Assembly (NCBI GenBank): GCA_905397405.1
Contig: CAJPVJ010000021.1
Location: 1-64,000, forward strand
Source of the DNA: Oppiella nova
Lineage: Eukaryota; Arthropoda; Arachnida; Sarcoptiformes; Oppiidae
DNA length: 64,000 bases
Reading direction: 5' to 3'
Shown piece after piece: positions 1-14,000 of the stretch (its first letter is position 1; each line of letters opens with the position of its first letter). Made by a program: the position numbers and the translations under genes. The notes under the pieces were generated by a model. The model saw only the letters and a program-made list of their open reading frames with translations. It did no database searches and was not told where the DNA came from.

Positions 1-564
1 CTCTCTCTCTCTCTCTCATCTCTCGTTTATACGTTTATACCTCTAAGTGAGCGTCTGTTTCATGAAAAATAGTGATTAAGTATTAACTATTGGATCCTTT
101 TTGGGAAAAATAATTTTCTCACTTTAGTTCTCATGAAATAATAAGCAATGAATGCGAAAGTTTGGGAAATAAAGACTTAAACAACTAAAACGGAAGTTCG
201 CAGACAATAGACTATTAAACATTCAACATAAAGGGAAAGGGATATCAATATGCAGGTAACGAGTTTAGGAAAGCATTAGACTATTATAATTGCAAATTAA
301 TATTACAATATATCAAATATATATTTGCATTAAAATAATACAAATCAAATTTTAGTCTACTAATCTACTACAACAGATTTATAAACAAGCTAAAATTATA
401 ATTCAATTTTTACTGCTAAATGCTTAATAAACTTAATACTAACAAATGTGATTAAAATAAAAATAATAATTAATAATCTTTATTACGAAATACTTTTTTC
501 ATAAAAACACATTTGCTATTAAAATTGTTTTATAATTCATTTACAATTTAACATTCAAGTTGAT
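1..564. other. AT-rich upstream flank
   Basis: The window opens in the end of a (CT)n tract (about 1-17). It then continues as AT-rich sequence with no coding signal. The last 100 bases are the likely promoter and 5' leader of the small peptide gene that starts at 565, but I see no clear TATA or initiator element that I would defend. Confidence 0.5.
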
Positions 565-914
565 ATGAACACCAAATTGACAATCATAGCTCTTATAATA
601 ACGGCAAACATGGTGCTAGGTAATATGTGCAAGCTACAATTTATTTACTTATTAAATTACTATATTACCAAATAGTTCATATTTCTAAAAACTAAGCTAA
701 TTATGTAATACACTGTAAACCAAAACTAGTGTTTTATTGATGACTAGGTAAGGCTGACGATTGCGATAAGTGCCGAGCATGCTTTCGTGAGTGCAAAAAT
801 GTGCAAGATCATCTGAATAACGGTAATCCTACGGAGCACATTTGTAATGCGAAATGTAGTCGAGAATGCTTGTGGTGTGAGCGCGTTGACCAAGTTATCA
901 AGGAGATATATTAA
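565..914 (+). CDS. secreted eight-cysteine small peptide
   Basis: This is a two-exon gene: 565-619 and 748-914 (TAA at 912-914), joined in phase across a 128-nt intron with GT..AG ends. The predicted product has 73 residues. Residues 1-18 form a typical signal peptide: MNTK, then a hydrophobic core rich in I, L and A, ending near VLG. The mature part is charged and holds eight cysteines spaced CX2CX2CX3C-X16-CX3CX3CX2C, an almost mirror-like pattern. The paired CX3C spacings resemble helical-hairpin peptides, but I recognise no named family. Function is unknown: secretion follows from the signal peptide, while a role in defence, venom or signalling would be guesswork. The frame is intact. The ATG is the first in frame and directly precedes the hydrophobic stretch. 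A suspicious 127-bp tandem duplication lies just downstream. Confidence 0.72.
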
Positions 915-946
915 AGAAATGGGTCTGGGTAGATTTGGTAGTTGAG

Positions 947-1201
947 AAAAGTGTATTAAAAATTTTATAAATTACTGTTGTTTGCCATATTTTGTGAGAC
1001 TTTATTTGATTATCACAATTACAATATTTATTCTGTTTTCTTATTAAATCTTTAATCATAAAATTGTAATTAAAAAAAGTGTATTAAAAATTTTATAAAT
1101 TACTGTTGTTTGCCATATTTTGTGAGACTTTATTTGATTATCACAATTACAATATTTATTCTGTTTTCTTATTAAATCTTTAATCATAAAATTGTAATTA
1201 A
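947..1201. repeat. 127-bp tandem duplication, offset 128
   Basis: Bases 947-1073 recur at 1075-1201 without a mismatch, and the bases on either side differ. The unit is plain AT-rich 3' flank of the peptide gene. The copy length of exactly 127 and the single extra base between copies match four other sites in the window, which points to unmerged overlapping contig ends. Confidence 0.93.
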
Positions 1202-1202
1202 T

Positions 1203-4200
1203 TTTATTTAATGTCTTATATAACAATTTGGTACAAATTATTTAATTAGTTGGTATAATACATATAACAATAAATACAAAACAATAACATACGGTACAAC
1301 GTATAATAAATATGGGTAAAAATATAGTTATAATATAATATTAGGAATTAGGTAACATGCCGGTAATGTGTTTGACCGGGCTTACAAGTATTCAAAGTTA
1401 CCTGTAAATTATTTGCGGCAAAATTGAGTTCATTTCTCCATCTATTGCCTGCATTTCATACAAATAACAGACTGTGTGTTACAGTGAAGTGGTTTTCTAG
1501 TGAAACGTTTCCAATCGCTTTGAGCTTTCAATTCAATTCAATACAATATTTGGTATATTTATGAACACTACGATTAAAATAAATTATTTAGAAATGTATT
1601 TTATAATAAAAACCTAATAATTATTATTTAATTTTATCTAATTTATAATAAAAGAGTGTATATAACACAAATTTCAGTCATAAATGTTAAATTAATGTTC
1701 TAAACAACAAATTTAATAATTTGTTAGAAAATCTTCAGAGGGAGTACTGAATGTCGATACAATTCTTTCTGAATTAAGTTTTAGCTTTAATTACTAATTC
1801 AATATTAAATTCATTTACAAAATCACATAATTTTAACCATATGTCCCACCACTATAAAGTGATCGGAATTATAAATAGTTTTACAAAAATTTATAAAAAT
1901 ATAACAAATAACTCTATATATGAGCTCACATATGAAAACTTTTAATTAAATAATATTCATATGAATTGAAAAATGTATTAATTATGCAAGTGCTTTTAAA
2001 TTAAAATTTATAAATACTAAATAAAAAGGCGCAAAATTAAATTAAAATAAATTTTATAAATAACAGTGTTGTAATCCAAATTTAATATTTTTAAAACCAT
2101 ACATTTTATTCATTGATAAATGCAAACAATTACAGTATTTATGTGAAATGTATAAACTACTGTATATTTAACGTGTCAAAACTTTTAAACCCTCCAAACT
2201 CTATCAACTCTCCACTGATATAGAGTTCCAATGATTGTGTAACCATTGAAAGCCTATTACATGGAAAATGCAAAGAAAACACAAATTCTATTAAACAGGA
2301 GAGAAGTTGTGCCTCTATTTTGATGATAAAAGCAAACTTTGACTAAATTGTCGGTTCGTCTCCTATGAGAATGTCGTTCACTAATGTTAGCCAAGAGTTA
2401 GACAAAAATCATTTTATAGGGAGAAACAGTTTTTTTGTGTGCAATTCATGATCCAAACAAAGATTTTTGGCATCCAATGACTCATCCATTCATCACGAGA
2501 TCACTAATTATGAGAGGTTTGCATCAGTAGATAGAGAGAGAGACTACAGTAGTTCGTGGAGTATTGCCACCCAAGCAGTCGTTCCCTTCAATTGGCGTTC
2601 AGATGGCACACAAAGCTCACAGTTTGGCTCAACTCCTCGTAACCTAATATAAAGTATCAAAACTTATAACATTTGACTCTTCCCTACGAATAATTTAATT
2701 TCCTCTATATTTACGGTAATGTTTGCAAATTTTTATTAATTTCATTACTTTTGGTAATTATAGATTTAAATTACATTTATTGGCAACTAATTTTATGAAT
2801 GTATTTGTAGATATAATATATAAATAATGTGTTCATAATTTGTTAATTATTTTCTATGTTAAGAATTATTTAAATCTTATTCTGAATAAAGTTATATTTT
2901 ATTACTACATGAGTAAATATTTATAATATTGTTGTTGACAATTGATTTTTATTTAATATACTATTTTGAAATATAATTTCAAATAAATAACATAACAAGC
3001 ATAAAAGTATATCATTAAATGTTATCTATATAAAAATGTAATTGACTTAAAACCTTATATTATTACTGTATTAGCATTACATTTAATAAGCACAGAAACG
3101 ATCTTTTAATGTAAAAGTTGTCACAAGAATTAATTTATGGTTTTTATTAATTATGCTTTAAAAATTATTTAATTTCTCAAATTGAATTTTGATTTTGGTT
3201 TTAGTTTACTATCGATCGGATTTAAGATATGACAAAAAACTATCGGCGCATTGAGTATTCAATATAATTTGATATACAATTTAACTTAAGGCTTATTATG
3301 AAATTAGTTTCGATACTAAAAGTTATATTTCAAAAAAACTTTTTCAAACGGATTGCATGAAAAGCCTGGTTTTTAAAATGTATTTTAGATTAGGTTTGAT
3401 TTTAATTTGATTTTTAGCTAAATTATTGTTTCATTTATAAGAGACAATTAAAAATGTAGTTTAGGAATAGAGTTGAAACCATTTAACAAAAACAATTTGT
3501 GTGTAGTTTTTAAATTTAGATGCAAAAGATTAGATTAATAGAAAAATACACAATGAATAAATCAAACAATTTTGCAGTTTTATAAATATAATAATAATAC
3601 GATTGAAATAAATTTGAGAAAAAAGGTTGAAAAATGCGGACAAAAGCCCGTAGAAGTGGATCGCAGAGACGGAATCACAGCTCAATTTCCACGCAAAACT
3701 TGTTTTTACAAAAACTTACGATCAAATGATTGAACAAACAATTTTGAACATTGCTTACAATACCAGTGCCTTTCTCATTGTATTCACGTATTATTGTTTG
3801 GGTATTAAACTCCTTTTTGCGAGATATGGATCTCAAAAATTATAATCAATTTTAATAGTTTTATAAATTGTTATGAATTCTTATTTGAAGATTATATTTT
3901 TTTTAATATAAATTGGACTTGTATATAAACATTAAGCGCTCGACTATTGATATAATAGCTATCAATGATCTCATCATTATATTCTAATGTAATATTTATT
4001 TATTTGATTAACTTATGATATATTCATTGCCTCTAATGGTCGTTTGAGACCATTTTTATTGTCAAAATAATATTTTTATTACAAAAACTAAATTTTGATT
4101 TCTATTAAACCCAATAAAATATATGCAAAAATGTGAAATTCAATAAATTTTTAATATATTCATAGTTTTCAATAGCTTTCAAAATAACTTATTGACGAGT

Positions 4201-7200
4201 AAAGTGATGTTTATGTGCAAGAAAATAAACATTATCTGTGGAGTATAGTTAATGGTTTAACATATTTCTTGGGCAAACAATTTTGATGTCACACTTCCAT
4301 CATTTGTAAGCCCACATCATTGCTATCCCCAAGTATACCATTATTTTGTACCACAAAACACATCGTAAAAAACTTTAGACCAGAAATTATGCATTATTTG
4401 AGTTGAGGGCAGATAATAGGGGAAACAGAAGTAGAGATCATCTTTAGATACAATGAATACATAATTTAATATTTCTCATAATTGACTCGTTTTTTGGTGG
4501 ATATCGTGACAAACAAATTGCAGATTTAGACCATAAAGATTTTGCCATAAGGATTTCTACTGAACAATGCTCATACTTAGTGTAAAGTACTTAGAGTGCA
4601 ATATATTACAAATAAGTTTATGTGTAATGTATGTCTAGTATAGTGCAAATGGGAAATGTATTGGATTTGGATACGAGTGTTGAGTGGTTGCGAGTTTTTG
4701 AATTGATATGATTGTCGATGGCATACAAGTGTCGCATAATATGGATGGTTGGCTCTCATGGATCGGCAAAAGGGAAGGAAATTATAAGTTAATGCATCGA
4801 TTTTCACGACTATATTTGGAGCCTTAGTTTATATGATATGCCAATCGCGTGACTTTAAAACGTGTTGAATTCAGCACTTTTTCAGCACTTTTCCTGTCGT
4901 TTTTCACATCAATATCGCGTTTTAGAAAAGGAGAGCTCAGGCTTATCACGAATATTATAATATTGTATAAAACTTATATAGCATTTCATATATTTTATTA
5001 TATAATATATGGCTGTCGTGGACACACATAACATAACAATCGGTTGCGATGGCCTAATGGTTGTAATGGTTTTCACTTTTTAATGACTTCTCGGCGCACA
5101 TTATAGTCGATCGTTGAGGACAACTGTGTCTATAATATTGACGATTGAATAGCAAATACCACTCACGGAAACGTCTCGCATGACTCGCATCAGGCGAGCC
5201 ATTCATATGCTTAAGAGACTGTTTATTAGACACCAGTACTGCATATCAAACATCACTACCATTACTACCAGCGCTCTCCACTTGTCAGTGAAATCTCACT
5301 CTCCATTCATACCATTTTGCTCGTCCATCGCATATATATATCCTTTGCTGACAAAAAGCACATTTCATTATAAATACACCATTACTTATAAAAGCCATAC
5401 CCTTACCACCCTTACCACCGGCAACCACTACCAGTGCTCTACCAGCGGAGTAATGGCACGGAGTCTATGATATGATGCGTCACTCGAGGGATGCGTTCAG
5501 TCAAAGCGATACCAAACGACACAAACTCCGGCTCTCGAGTATAAAATGACAGGAAATCGTGAGTCCGGATCGCAATTGATTTCTTTCCTCAATTGCCGGC
5601 GCTTCCACTTTAGCCATACTTTTGTCAACTTTTTTTTTATTTCGGGCCAAACAATAAAACTTCACCACATTTTCCACAATATATTGATAAATGAGAATCA
5701 CGTCAAGTGATGCACACATAGAGCCAAATGCGGGCTTTCAGTGCCTTTTCATTAAATATATTTGTGTTAAACGAAGCGCTTATAACTCATCAAAAAAGTT
5801 TAACTGCCGTACAAAACAAGGGATATTCAAATTTTGCAGTTGACAAACACTTTTGTGCACCACTTCTCATAACATTTGCTAAACATTAATACACGGAATG
5901 CCATTGTCTTCGTGTGTTCACACAATTGCATTCAATGGACTCAGAAAAACATAACAAACAGAATCTGTAAATCATTTTCTACTTATAGTAATTCCTGTCA
6001 ATTATGGCTACATTCCTGGAAATCTGAATTTATATTTTTAAAATAAATTTAGAAAATTATTATAATATTAATTAAAATTAGATTAAAATAATATTTTATT
6101 TTTATATAAAAAAGTGAAATTCAGACTTAATTAATAGAATTTTGGTGACAAAAATTGTTTAATTAAAATAAATAATTAATTAATTAATACTACAGTATAC
6201 TGCATGTTATATTCTATTACAATATTGAAAAAATTATTAATAAAATATATCTAAATTTCATACGTGAAATTAAAAGTTTAATCAATTAAATAATTTTCTA
6301 TAAATCTTAATAAATAGCTTTAAGGCAATCATTTATTACTAGTATACTGTTGTATTGAATATTGGTCTGCAAATTACATTTAGGAAATATAATTATAAGC
6401 AAAAATTAGTGGTAAGAATCTATTGATTTTTCTTTATTATATTATATTAATATCTAATAAATGCTATCATTTGATTTAAATACTAAGTTATTATAACTTC
6501 AAATACTATACAAATACAATAATTATTTAGAAATTATGCTATTAATATAATGATAATGACATTATTTGCAAATTTTTATTCAAATACAATTGTTATTGTA
6601 AAAAATTATATAAAATAATATAATTTTATTATTTCATTGCCTGTTAATTTTATTTTTCAAGATAAAAACTTTAAACTAATTAATCGAAATAAAACATTTC
6701 AACTTATTCCTGAGAAAATTGATGTCAAAAAACACTGATATGTCTAATGACTGGCAATAAATTAGTGTTTCGATTAAATTTGTTTTTGATTTTATTAACA
6801 AATTTATACCAATTAATAAACTGATAATATTGTGTCGACTATGCCAGTAGCAGCCAGAGAGCACAGGTAGATAATGGACAGACACCACACCATTTGATGA
6901 GCACCTTATTACACAAGAATTTTTAAATGAGAACAACATTTCGACGAAAGATCAGATTTCAATTAATTATGATTTGATTAATTAACTTAAAATGTTTTGA
7001 TTAAAAGTTTAGATTGGTTTCAGACTATTTTTCTGAGAGCTAATGCTGGCGATGAGAATGATGTGTGAAATGAATAAATAAAAATCAATTATGAATTTTT
7101 GTGAGCAAATACTTATATTGGAGTTAATTTTTAATCACATTCTTATATTAATTCTTGCTTATACGATTAATTGCTTATAGTTTTATACAGAAAACAAATG

Positions 7201-7316
7201 ATTAATTACTTGTTTTGAATATATAAAATAACATTTTTGGGTATATATTTTTATTTGTGTTTATTTAGATAATTATGAAATGTTTGCAATTTTTCGTTAA
7301 ACCTTATTATTAATCC

Positions 7317-7355
<39 letters not shown>

Positions 7356-10300
7356 ATGTGTTATGTTTTTTGTTTTTTTGAAAATAAAAATAAATTTTTT
7401 TTGGATAAATTGTAAGTTTTTTTGTGCAAAATTAAAGATAATGTTTGCTTAAAGTAAAGCCTTATTTAGAGTCGTTATCATTAATATTGATTTTAGTCCG
7501 TAAATCATGTGTTGTGTGAGTACTTCATGAGTCATATTGAGTGCAATTAATTGCGATATTGGAGGCCAGTTGTGTGTGTTTATGATGCACAGGGATGCGA
7601 AGAGGACAGGCCTTCATTTGGATCTGGGCACTGATAGCTGATCGCACTGATTGTGACAATTTTATAGTTTAGGTACTTTACAGTCCTTTTACAGGTTTAG
7701 AGCCAAACGGTGTATAATATATATTAATGCGTTCACACAGTATTGAGATAATGATAGGAATGAGGAGAAGCACTGGAAATGGCAATCACAGCGCACAGGT
7801 ATCGCAGGTATCATAGGTATCACAGGTATCACAAGTGGAGTCACAGGTATCATAGATAGTGGTAAGTGGAAGAACATGGAAAGAGGGGCGCCTTTCGCGA
7901 TGTCTGTGAATGTAATTTACGAGTAGATCGGCTGATATTTTGGTTGATTTAGTTTTAGCGCTGTAGGGCTTTTGGAAAGCAAAACCTAAACACACATAAC
8001 AAAAAAAGCTAAAAAGACTAACTTCTCAAGTGCTAGGCGTGAAGAGGGGCACTAAATTGTGACCACCTTTTCTCCACTACTATGGCTGAGAGAGAGAGAG
8101 AGGGGTCGTGAGGGGCTGACAGATTATGGGCGCCGTTTGGTCGCCTATTCATATAGATTTGGTGCCTTAAACTCCGGAGTCGAATGACATGAGGGATATA
8201 CTGATGAGTTTAGGCTCACATAAGGGGAGGATTTTTAAAACAAATAGTCAGCACATCCATGAGCTTCTCTATGGGCTCTAATACACAGCACACATACAGC
8301 TCTACTGCAGCGATAATTTAGAGTGTCTGCAGTTTGAGTATCTAATTTAAACTCCAACCTCAACCTGCCTGTGCCTAAGCTGCCTGTGCGCTGGCGATGG
8401 CACTCATCGACGAGCCATAGCCATAGCCCAGCTCCTACAGGCTCGGGCACACAGGCTGTTGATATGTGGCTCCAAGAAACCTGCCGTGCGTTGGGGGGCT
8501 TTCACAAACTCATTCACAAAGGCACGAACTCACCTGTATATGTGCCCATCGCACAGGTATGGCTTATAACTTATGTGTCTATATATCGTATACACATATA
8601 TTAGTTATTGTATTGATATATACAGTGCATCCCAGTTCTCGTATAACTCATATAACTTACTCATACTGTGTGTGAGTGTATATACATATAAATTCTGTTT
8701 GAGTGAAAAATTCTACACAAACTATACTATGCTATGGTATCACTAATTAGTTGGCATAAGATATAATTTATAGACCAATGCAAACATTACAGACAGGCAC
8801 AGGCAGAGTGCAGGTAATCCCTCATTTAAAAAATACTACACTCTATTGATGGCAAACATATCAGTGCCAGTGATAATGCTGTAGGCACAGGGACTGTTGT
8901 GAGTAAACGTAACAATTTTAATGATTAAATAGTCTAAAATACACCCCTGACAGTGAACAATCAGTGTCCCCTAAGTTACTATACTATTAGCCCTACTATG
9001 TTATCATCACTACAATTCACCTAACATTGTGGCCATTATGAGGGATGTCCTGCAAAAATGCTATGCAAGTGATGAACGCATGACTGCATAACTGAATTAG
9101 GCTTTCAGAGAAGTGATCTCCAAATTGTATATCAACTTAAATAATATCATTAGAGATAAGTAAATATTTGCCAAAATATTGTTGCAAACAATTCATAACC
9201 ATTTAGTTTTGAAAACCATAATAACAATACCTAAAAAACCATACCATATACACCATACAATACCTGTACGAAAAAAATATATACAACTTTTTCCTGTTTT
9301 CAGACACTGAATGCGAGTCTTCAACCCCTATAGTGATTGGTTTGATGAGCACAGAGATGACACCGTCGCCACCGTAACAGCGGGTTTCCTCCTAAGCATT
9401 TCATACCCAACCATACCATACATAAGCATTCATCACTCCATCCGAGCGCATGAGCCTCCATACCATTCCACACCATTCCCTAATGCTATTCCATGTACAC
9501 TACCACCAGAACCATACCATACCATCTCATGTCATATCTACCAGTGCCACACACACTACAAAATCCGCATTACGGCCCTACGCATGTCGAGACAAAGTCC
9601 GCAATGCCATCCATAAGCTATCCCTACCATCCCTGCCATCGTTGCCGACATCTCACTGCACATCCATTTCATCTTATTATGGATTCAGCGCTTTCTTCGC
9701 CCATATTTCTACTTTAATCTATAGTCCAGTCCTTACATCAAACAAAAACAGAATATATTTGACAATAAATTTGTACTCAAAAAGCCTTATCAATAATATC
9801 ACTGTCTGTCCACTTATTCACGACTTGTTCTCATTAGACAAACAGCAAAACAAATGGAAATTCTTTTGTCGCAGAGTTTTCTGTCAAAACTTGAGTTCAT
9901 TTGAATGCCAATCGATATGTTATGGTTTGTTAAAATAGCACAGAAATAGTTGAAATCACAAGAATTTATCAGAATAAAAATACGCTGAACACAAAATGTT
10001 TGAAATAAATACATTTCAAGCCATCTCAGTAAATAAAAATATCAATCGATTTAAAAAATGTTTGAATTTTAATAAATAAATATTTGGAAAATGTTTTCAA
10101 AATTTACATTAAACTAAGATATTCACAGCTATTCATATAACCTGATTGCCAGTCTCGTAACCGGTGCCAGCAATTGGTTGGATAGTATGTGTTTCTCCAA
10201 TACTATCTGTATATTTAACGACTGATAGCAACACTATTATTACACTATTAGTTAACACTCTCTCGATATGACCCCCAACTATGCAATAATGTGTGCAAAC

Positions 10301-11096
10301 GCTTATCCATTACTTATACAACAAAAGGAAGTTATGTTTGATTTTATAATTTAAAACGAAAACTTATAACTATTTTTTCATTTACGATAATATTCGTGAG
10401 TTTTCGCGATTAATAATTATTGGAGACATTTGGGTTTAAAATTGAATGTAATCTCATATCAATTATAATATTAATTAAATTAAGATATTTTATAATACAA
10501 TGCATTTAACTAAATAGCAATATATTTAGCTTAATATTTGGCTTTACATTACATTTGGAAATAATATCGAGAATTAAAATAACAATTTCTTATTTTTTGA
10601 ATTAAACGAGTGAACCGATCAAAGGAAGTTTTGTTTTTTAAGTCTAATTAATGGTTGTATACAATTAGTGTTTGTAAATAACATTAAAATATAATGTATA
10701 TATATATATATACGGCATATCTGCGGTAGTGGTCAGCGATGTCTGTCCGTCCACATCGACATCCAATTGGGAGACATAATAATAGAAGCATTGAAATGAA
10801 GAATTGAATTGAATTGCAATCAAAAAATGCTTATTTGGAGGAAATATGGACTGACAAGAAGGAGGATCGCAATGACATTAGACACTAATACGAGAGAACA
10901 GTCATATCGTATTGTAATACATGTTTTGCTGCATTTGTTGTACATTTTATTGTCGTATTCATATGTATTGTCTGTATTTGGTATGAATTGTATGGAAACC
11001 CCAGCAGACCATTGAATTGCAAATGAGAGTCACTTTATCAGCGATTCGTAACCAATATTTTAAGCTAATATTATGCGCGGCACTGAATGCCAGTGT
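1203..11096. other. intergenic region, no supported gene
   Basis: About 9.9 kb of AT-rich DNA between the peptide gene and the stop codon of the T-box gene. It contains a (CT)n tract at 7321-7351, short (GAGA) tracts near 8090, a 9-bp-like degenerate repeat built on CAGGTATCA at about 7795-7850, and C-rich low-complexity sequence at 9400-9650. Open frames in the C-rich part are compositional. An AATAAA on the minus strand at 10946-10951, about 150 nt past the T-box stop, is a candidate polyadenylation signal for that gene. Confidence 0.5.
7321..7351. repeat. (CT)n microsatellite
   Basis: An uninterrupted TC/CT dinucleotide run in intergenic DNA, one of many such tracts in the window. Confidence 0.95.
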
Positions 11097-14000
11097 CTAT
11101 GAGGCGACGGTCGTAGGAACAAAGATGGGGGTCCCTCGAGTGTCCAACCCCTCCACCATTCGCTGAATATTCTTGAGTTCTGGTATCGGAGACCCGGTAT
11201 TCGTGATGCGGTGCGAGTGCTCTTCCGACGAGTTCTTACCGGAACTCAAATGACTTTCATTGGAATTATTGCTGAGCGGAGACTGGTTTGGAGACACTGT
11301 TTGGCCGTTCTGTCCGTTTTGGCCGACCTTCTTGTCCGTCAACTTGTCGATGGGCGACGTCAGCGAATGCCTGTGTTGTTGGACAGACTGTTGAGCATTG
11401 AGTAGAAATGGTCTGACGTTGTAGGGGAAGAAGCGGTGTCCGAGTGCTTGTTGGGCACCACTCACTGCCTTAAAGCGCTGGTTCGCGCTGTTGAGTGCGG
11501 CCAACATATCGCGACTCTCCTGCAGACTGTCGGCCATCACTCGACCCGCACCGCCGCCGCCCACTGGCGACGACTCACACACAGAGCGTACGGACGATGA
11601 CTCGTTGGCGGCGTTGTTGGGTGGCGTCAAAGGCACTGTCGGCTCGGGGTTCATGAGTCGCGCGTTAGCGAGGTCTCCGATATAGGCACTGAGCACAGCT
11701 CGCGGGTCCAGACCCTTGAGGTCAAAGTCACTCATGGGTAACGACCCGCTCATCGGAAGTCTCATTGACGAGAAGTCTAACGGATGAAAGCCCAGCGACG
11801 AGGCGGCGAAGAAGGGGAACGACATGTTGGTCGGTGCGAACGGTGACGAACCGCATCCAAACGTGTTGGGCGCACACTGGGAGGCCGAGCCCTGATGGTG
11901 GGGCGCCAGGAATGGGGGCCAACCAGACATGGCCCCCAACCCGGCGGACAGTCGTGCCATAGCGGCTGCCTCTTCGGCGGAAGCATTAGTGCCATGAAGT
12001 GGTGCGCCGGGAGTCGAGTATAGGCGAGGAATGACTGGCGGCAGACCATACAGAAGACTACTATTGAATGCGTTGCTATAGTTCAGGTCCGACGGGTGAT
12101 AATCATTGCAGCGGTCGTTGCTATTGTTGGTCACACTTTTGCTCACTTCTCCATCCTTTCCATCAATACTTGCCATCACTTCTGAAACAAAACATTTTGA
12201 AATGCGTTAGAAAAACATATCGCAAACGAGACTATTAGACGAGAATTTAATTTGTTTTTTGTTTCAAAACAAAATTTATGCGTTTATAAGATTCAGGAAT
12301 TTGGTGTCTGTTTTGGAGGGGCTCTCGCGGAGGGGCGACTCAACGCTGACTTAATGTTTAGGCATAACTTAAATAACTTTATTTTGCGGAGAAGTGCTCT
12401 TTCAATGTATCGTATCTGACAATTAGTTGCGAGTCGTTTCGTTGTACACCATTACAAACATCACTTCAAGTGATCAAATGCACCCTAACTCGCAACATCC
12501 TCTCTCTCTCTCTCTCTCTCATACTATTCTCTCCGATATAGTGAATGATCGTTAAAAAATGTGAACTGATTGGCGGTCGATCGACCAGACGGTGGGCTCG
12601 CAATGGATGCAAACTGTAAGAGCAGTTGTTTTGATGCCGGGATCAGTTGGGATGAATAGTTGGCTTCTCCTCATTACTATCGAAAAGCTGAATACAGAGC
12701 GAAAAGAGTCGACTAATTAGGACTTACGATACGATCAGTGCTTTACGTGCTCTAAACGCATCCCATTTTCGCTCATTTTTTCGCCGGTTTATGACATTTA
12801 GTCGAAGTTAAAGCCCATATAATTATCAAGGCAATCTTTGTTTTCGATTAACAGACATATCTCTTATCAGAATTACAATTAATTAAAAAGTGAAAAATAA
12901 TATTTTGAAACTATTATCGTATGTGAACCCGAGAAAAAAGTGCACACAAAACGAGAGTGAAAACAAAAAATCATAGGCTATAGTGTTGAGAGAAAATGTG
13001 TGAAATTATATACTTATTTGATAACAAAAAACAAGACATGAATTTCTTAAAGCATTACTATTGTCATCGCAATGGAAAGTAATGCCTTTTTAAATAAGAC
13101 TCCAGTCGTGCGATTAGTTATATAATAATAAAGACTATTATTATTTGTCTTCTAATACTTATGTTAGTTGTAATAAAAAGGAAAGACAGGGACTCCTCAC
13201 TCTCCCCCCCCCCTCTCCCATACTAATAGTCAGCTCTGAAACGAGTTTTATTCAATAAAGTCTTTACATTGGGATCACTTCGCACTCAAATTCTTACTCA
13301 AGACTTACCAATAATTATATGAGTTATCATTTTATGTTCAATTGGCGACAAAGCATTTCACGTTCCCAATGATATACAACAACAAATACCAATCCAAGCA
13401 TTCATTATACTTTGAAATGTACCAAGAATATTAAACAAGAATCTGAATTTCGCTTGAAATCATTTGTATCTGAAAAATGTTTCTCCAAAACTAATGACAA
13501 GTTATACGTTTTAAACCAATATTAGCAAAAGACATTACACCTTTTCATTGATCTCATGTCTCCACACATGTCTACGTTTATATACCTTATATTTAACTTA
13601 AACTTCTACTATTTAAATACATCTTACTTGTTAGTATGCAATTTGTATGTATGTTGTAAAGTATACTCGAAAGAATTATTCAAAAATATAGCATTTAATG
13701 TTTAATGTATTTTCTATTAATACGATATTTTTGAGATAAATAGTAGTGAAAAAATACAGTATACATAAAGCTTTTTATAATTTTCATTCATATGTACGAA
13801 AGTCCTGTTCCTGCCTCTAAATGGTCTCATTTCAGGAAATGAATTCAAAATTATGTTTTCCTGTGAGGACTAAATATTTTTAGATTAGATATTGTTTACT
13901 CAAAAATGTTAAGTGAAATAAAGGTATCCTTAATGTGTTATTTATTGCTTTAGTCATTAAATTTTAAATTCTAATGAATACTTTTCTCAACTTCCACTCC

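Noticed and set aside
947-1201. CRISPR-like or satellite direct repeats
   Set aside because: There are only two copies, no spacer structure, and the host is a eukaryote. The assembly explanation fits better.
3634-3729. A GC-richer island with a 31-codon frame (MRTKARRSGSQRRNHSS...)
   Set aside because: It stands out from the AT-rich flanks and might be an isolated exon. It has no partner, no clear splice sites in phase, and no known homology.
5501-5719. A TATAAA at 5540-5545 on the plus strand, and a minus-strand ATG with a short open frame (MAKVEAPAIEERN)
   Set aside because: It could be a promoter or a first exon, but I could not find any downstream exon on either strand to support a gene.
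9311-9938. Overlapping plus-strand open frames rich in His, Pro, Ser and Tyr
   Set aside because: They follow from the C-rich low-complexity sequence (TACCATACC-like). Three frames are open at once and none looks like a protein.
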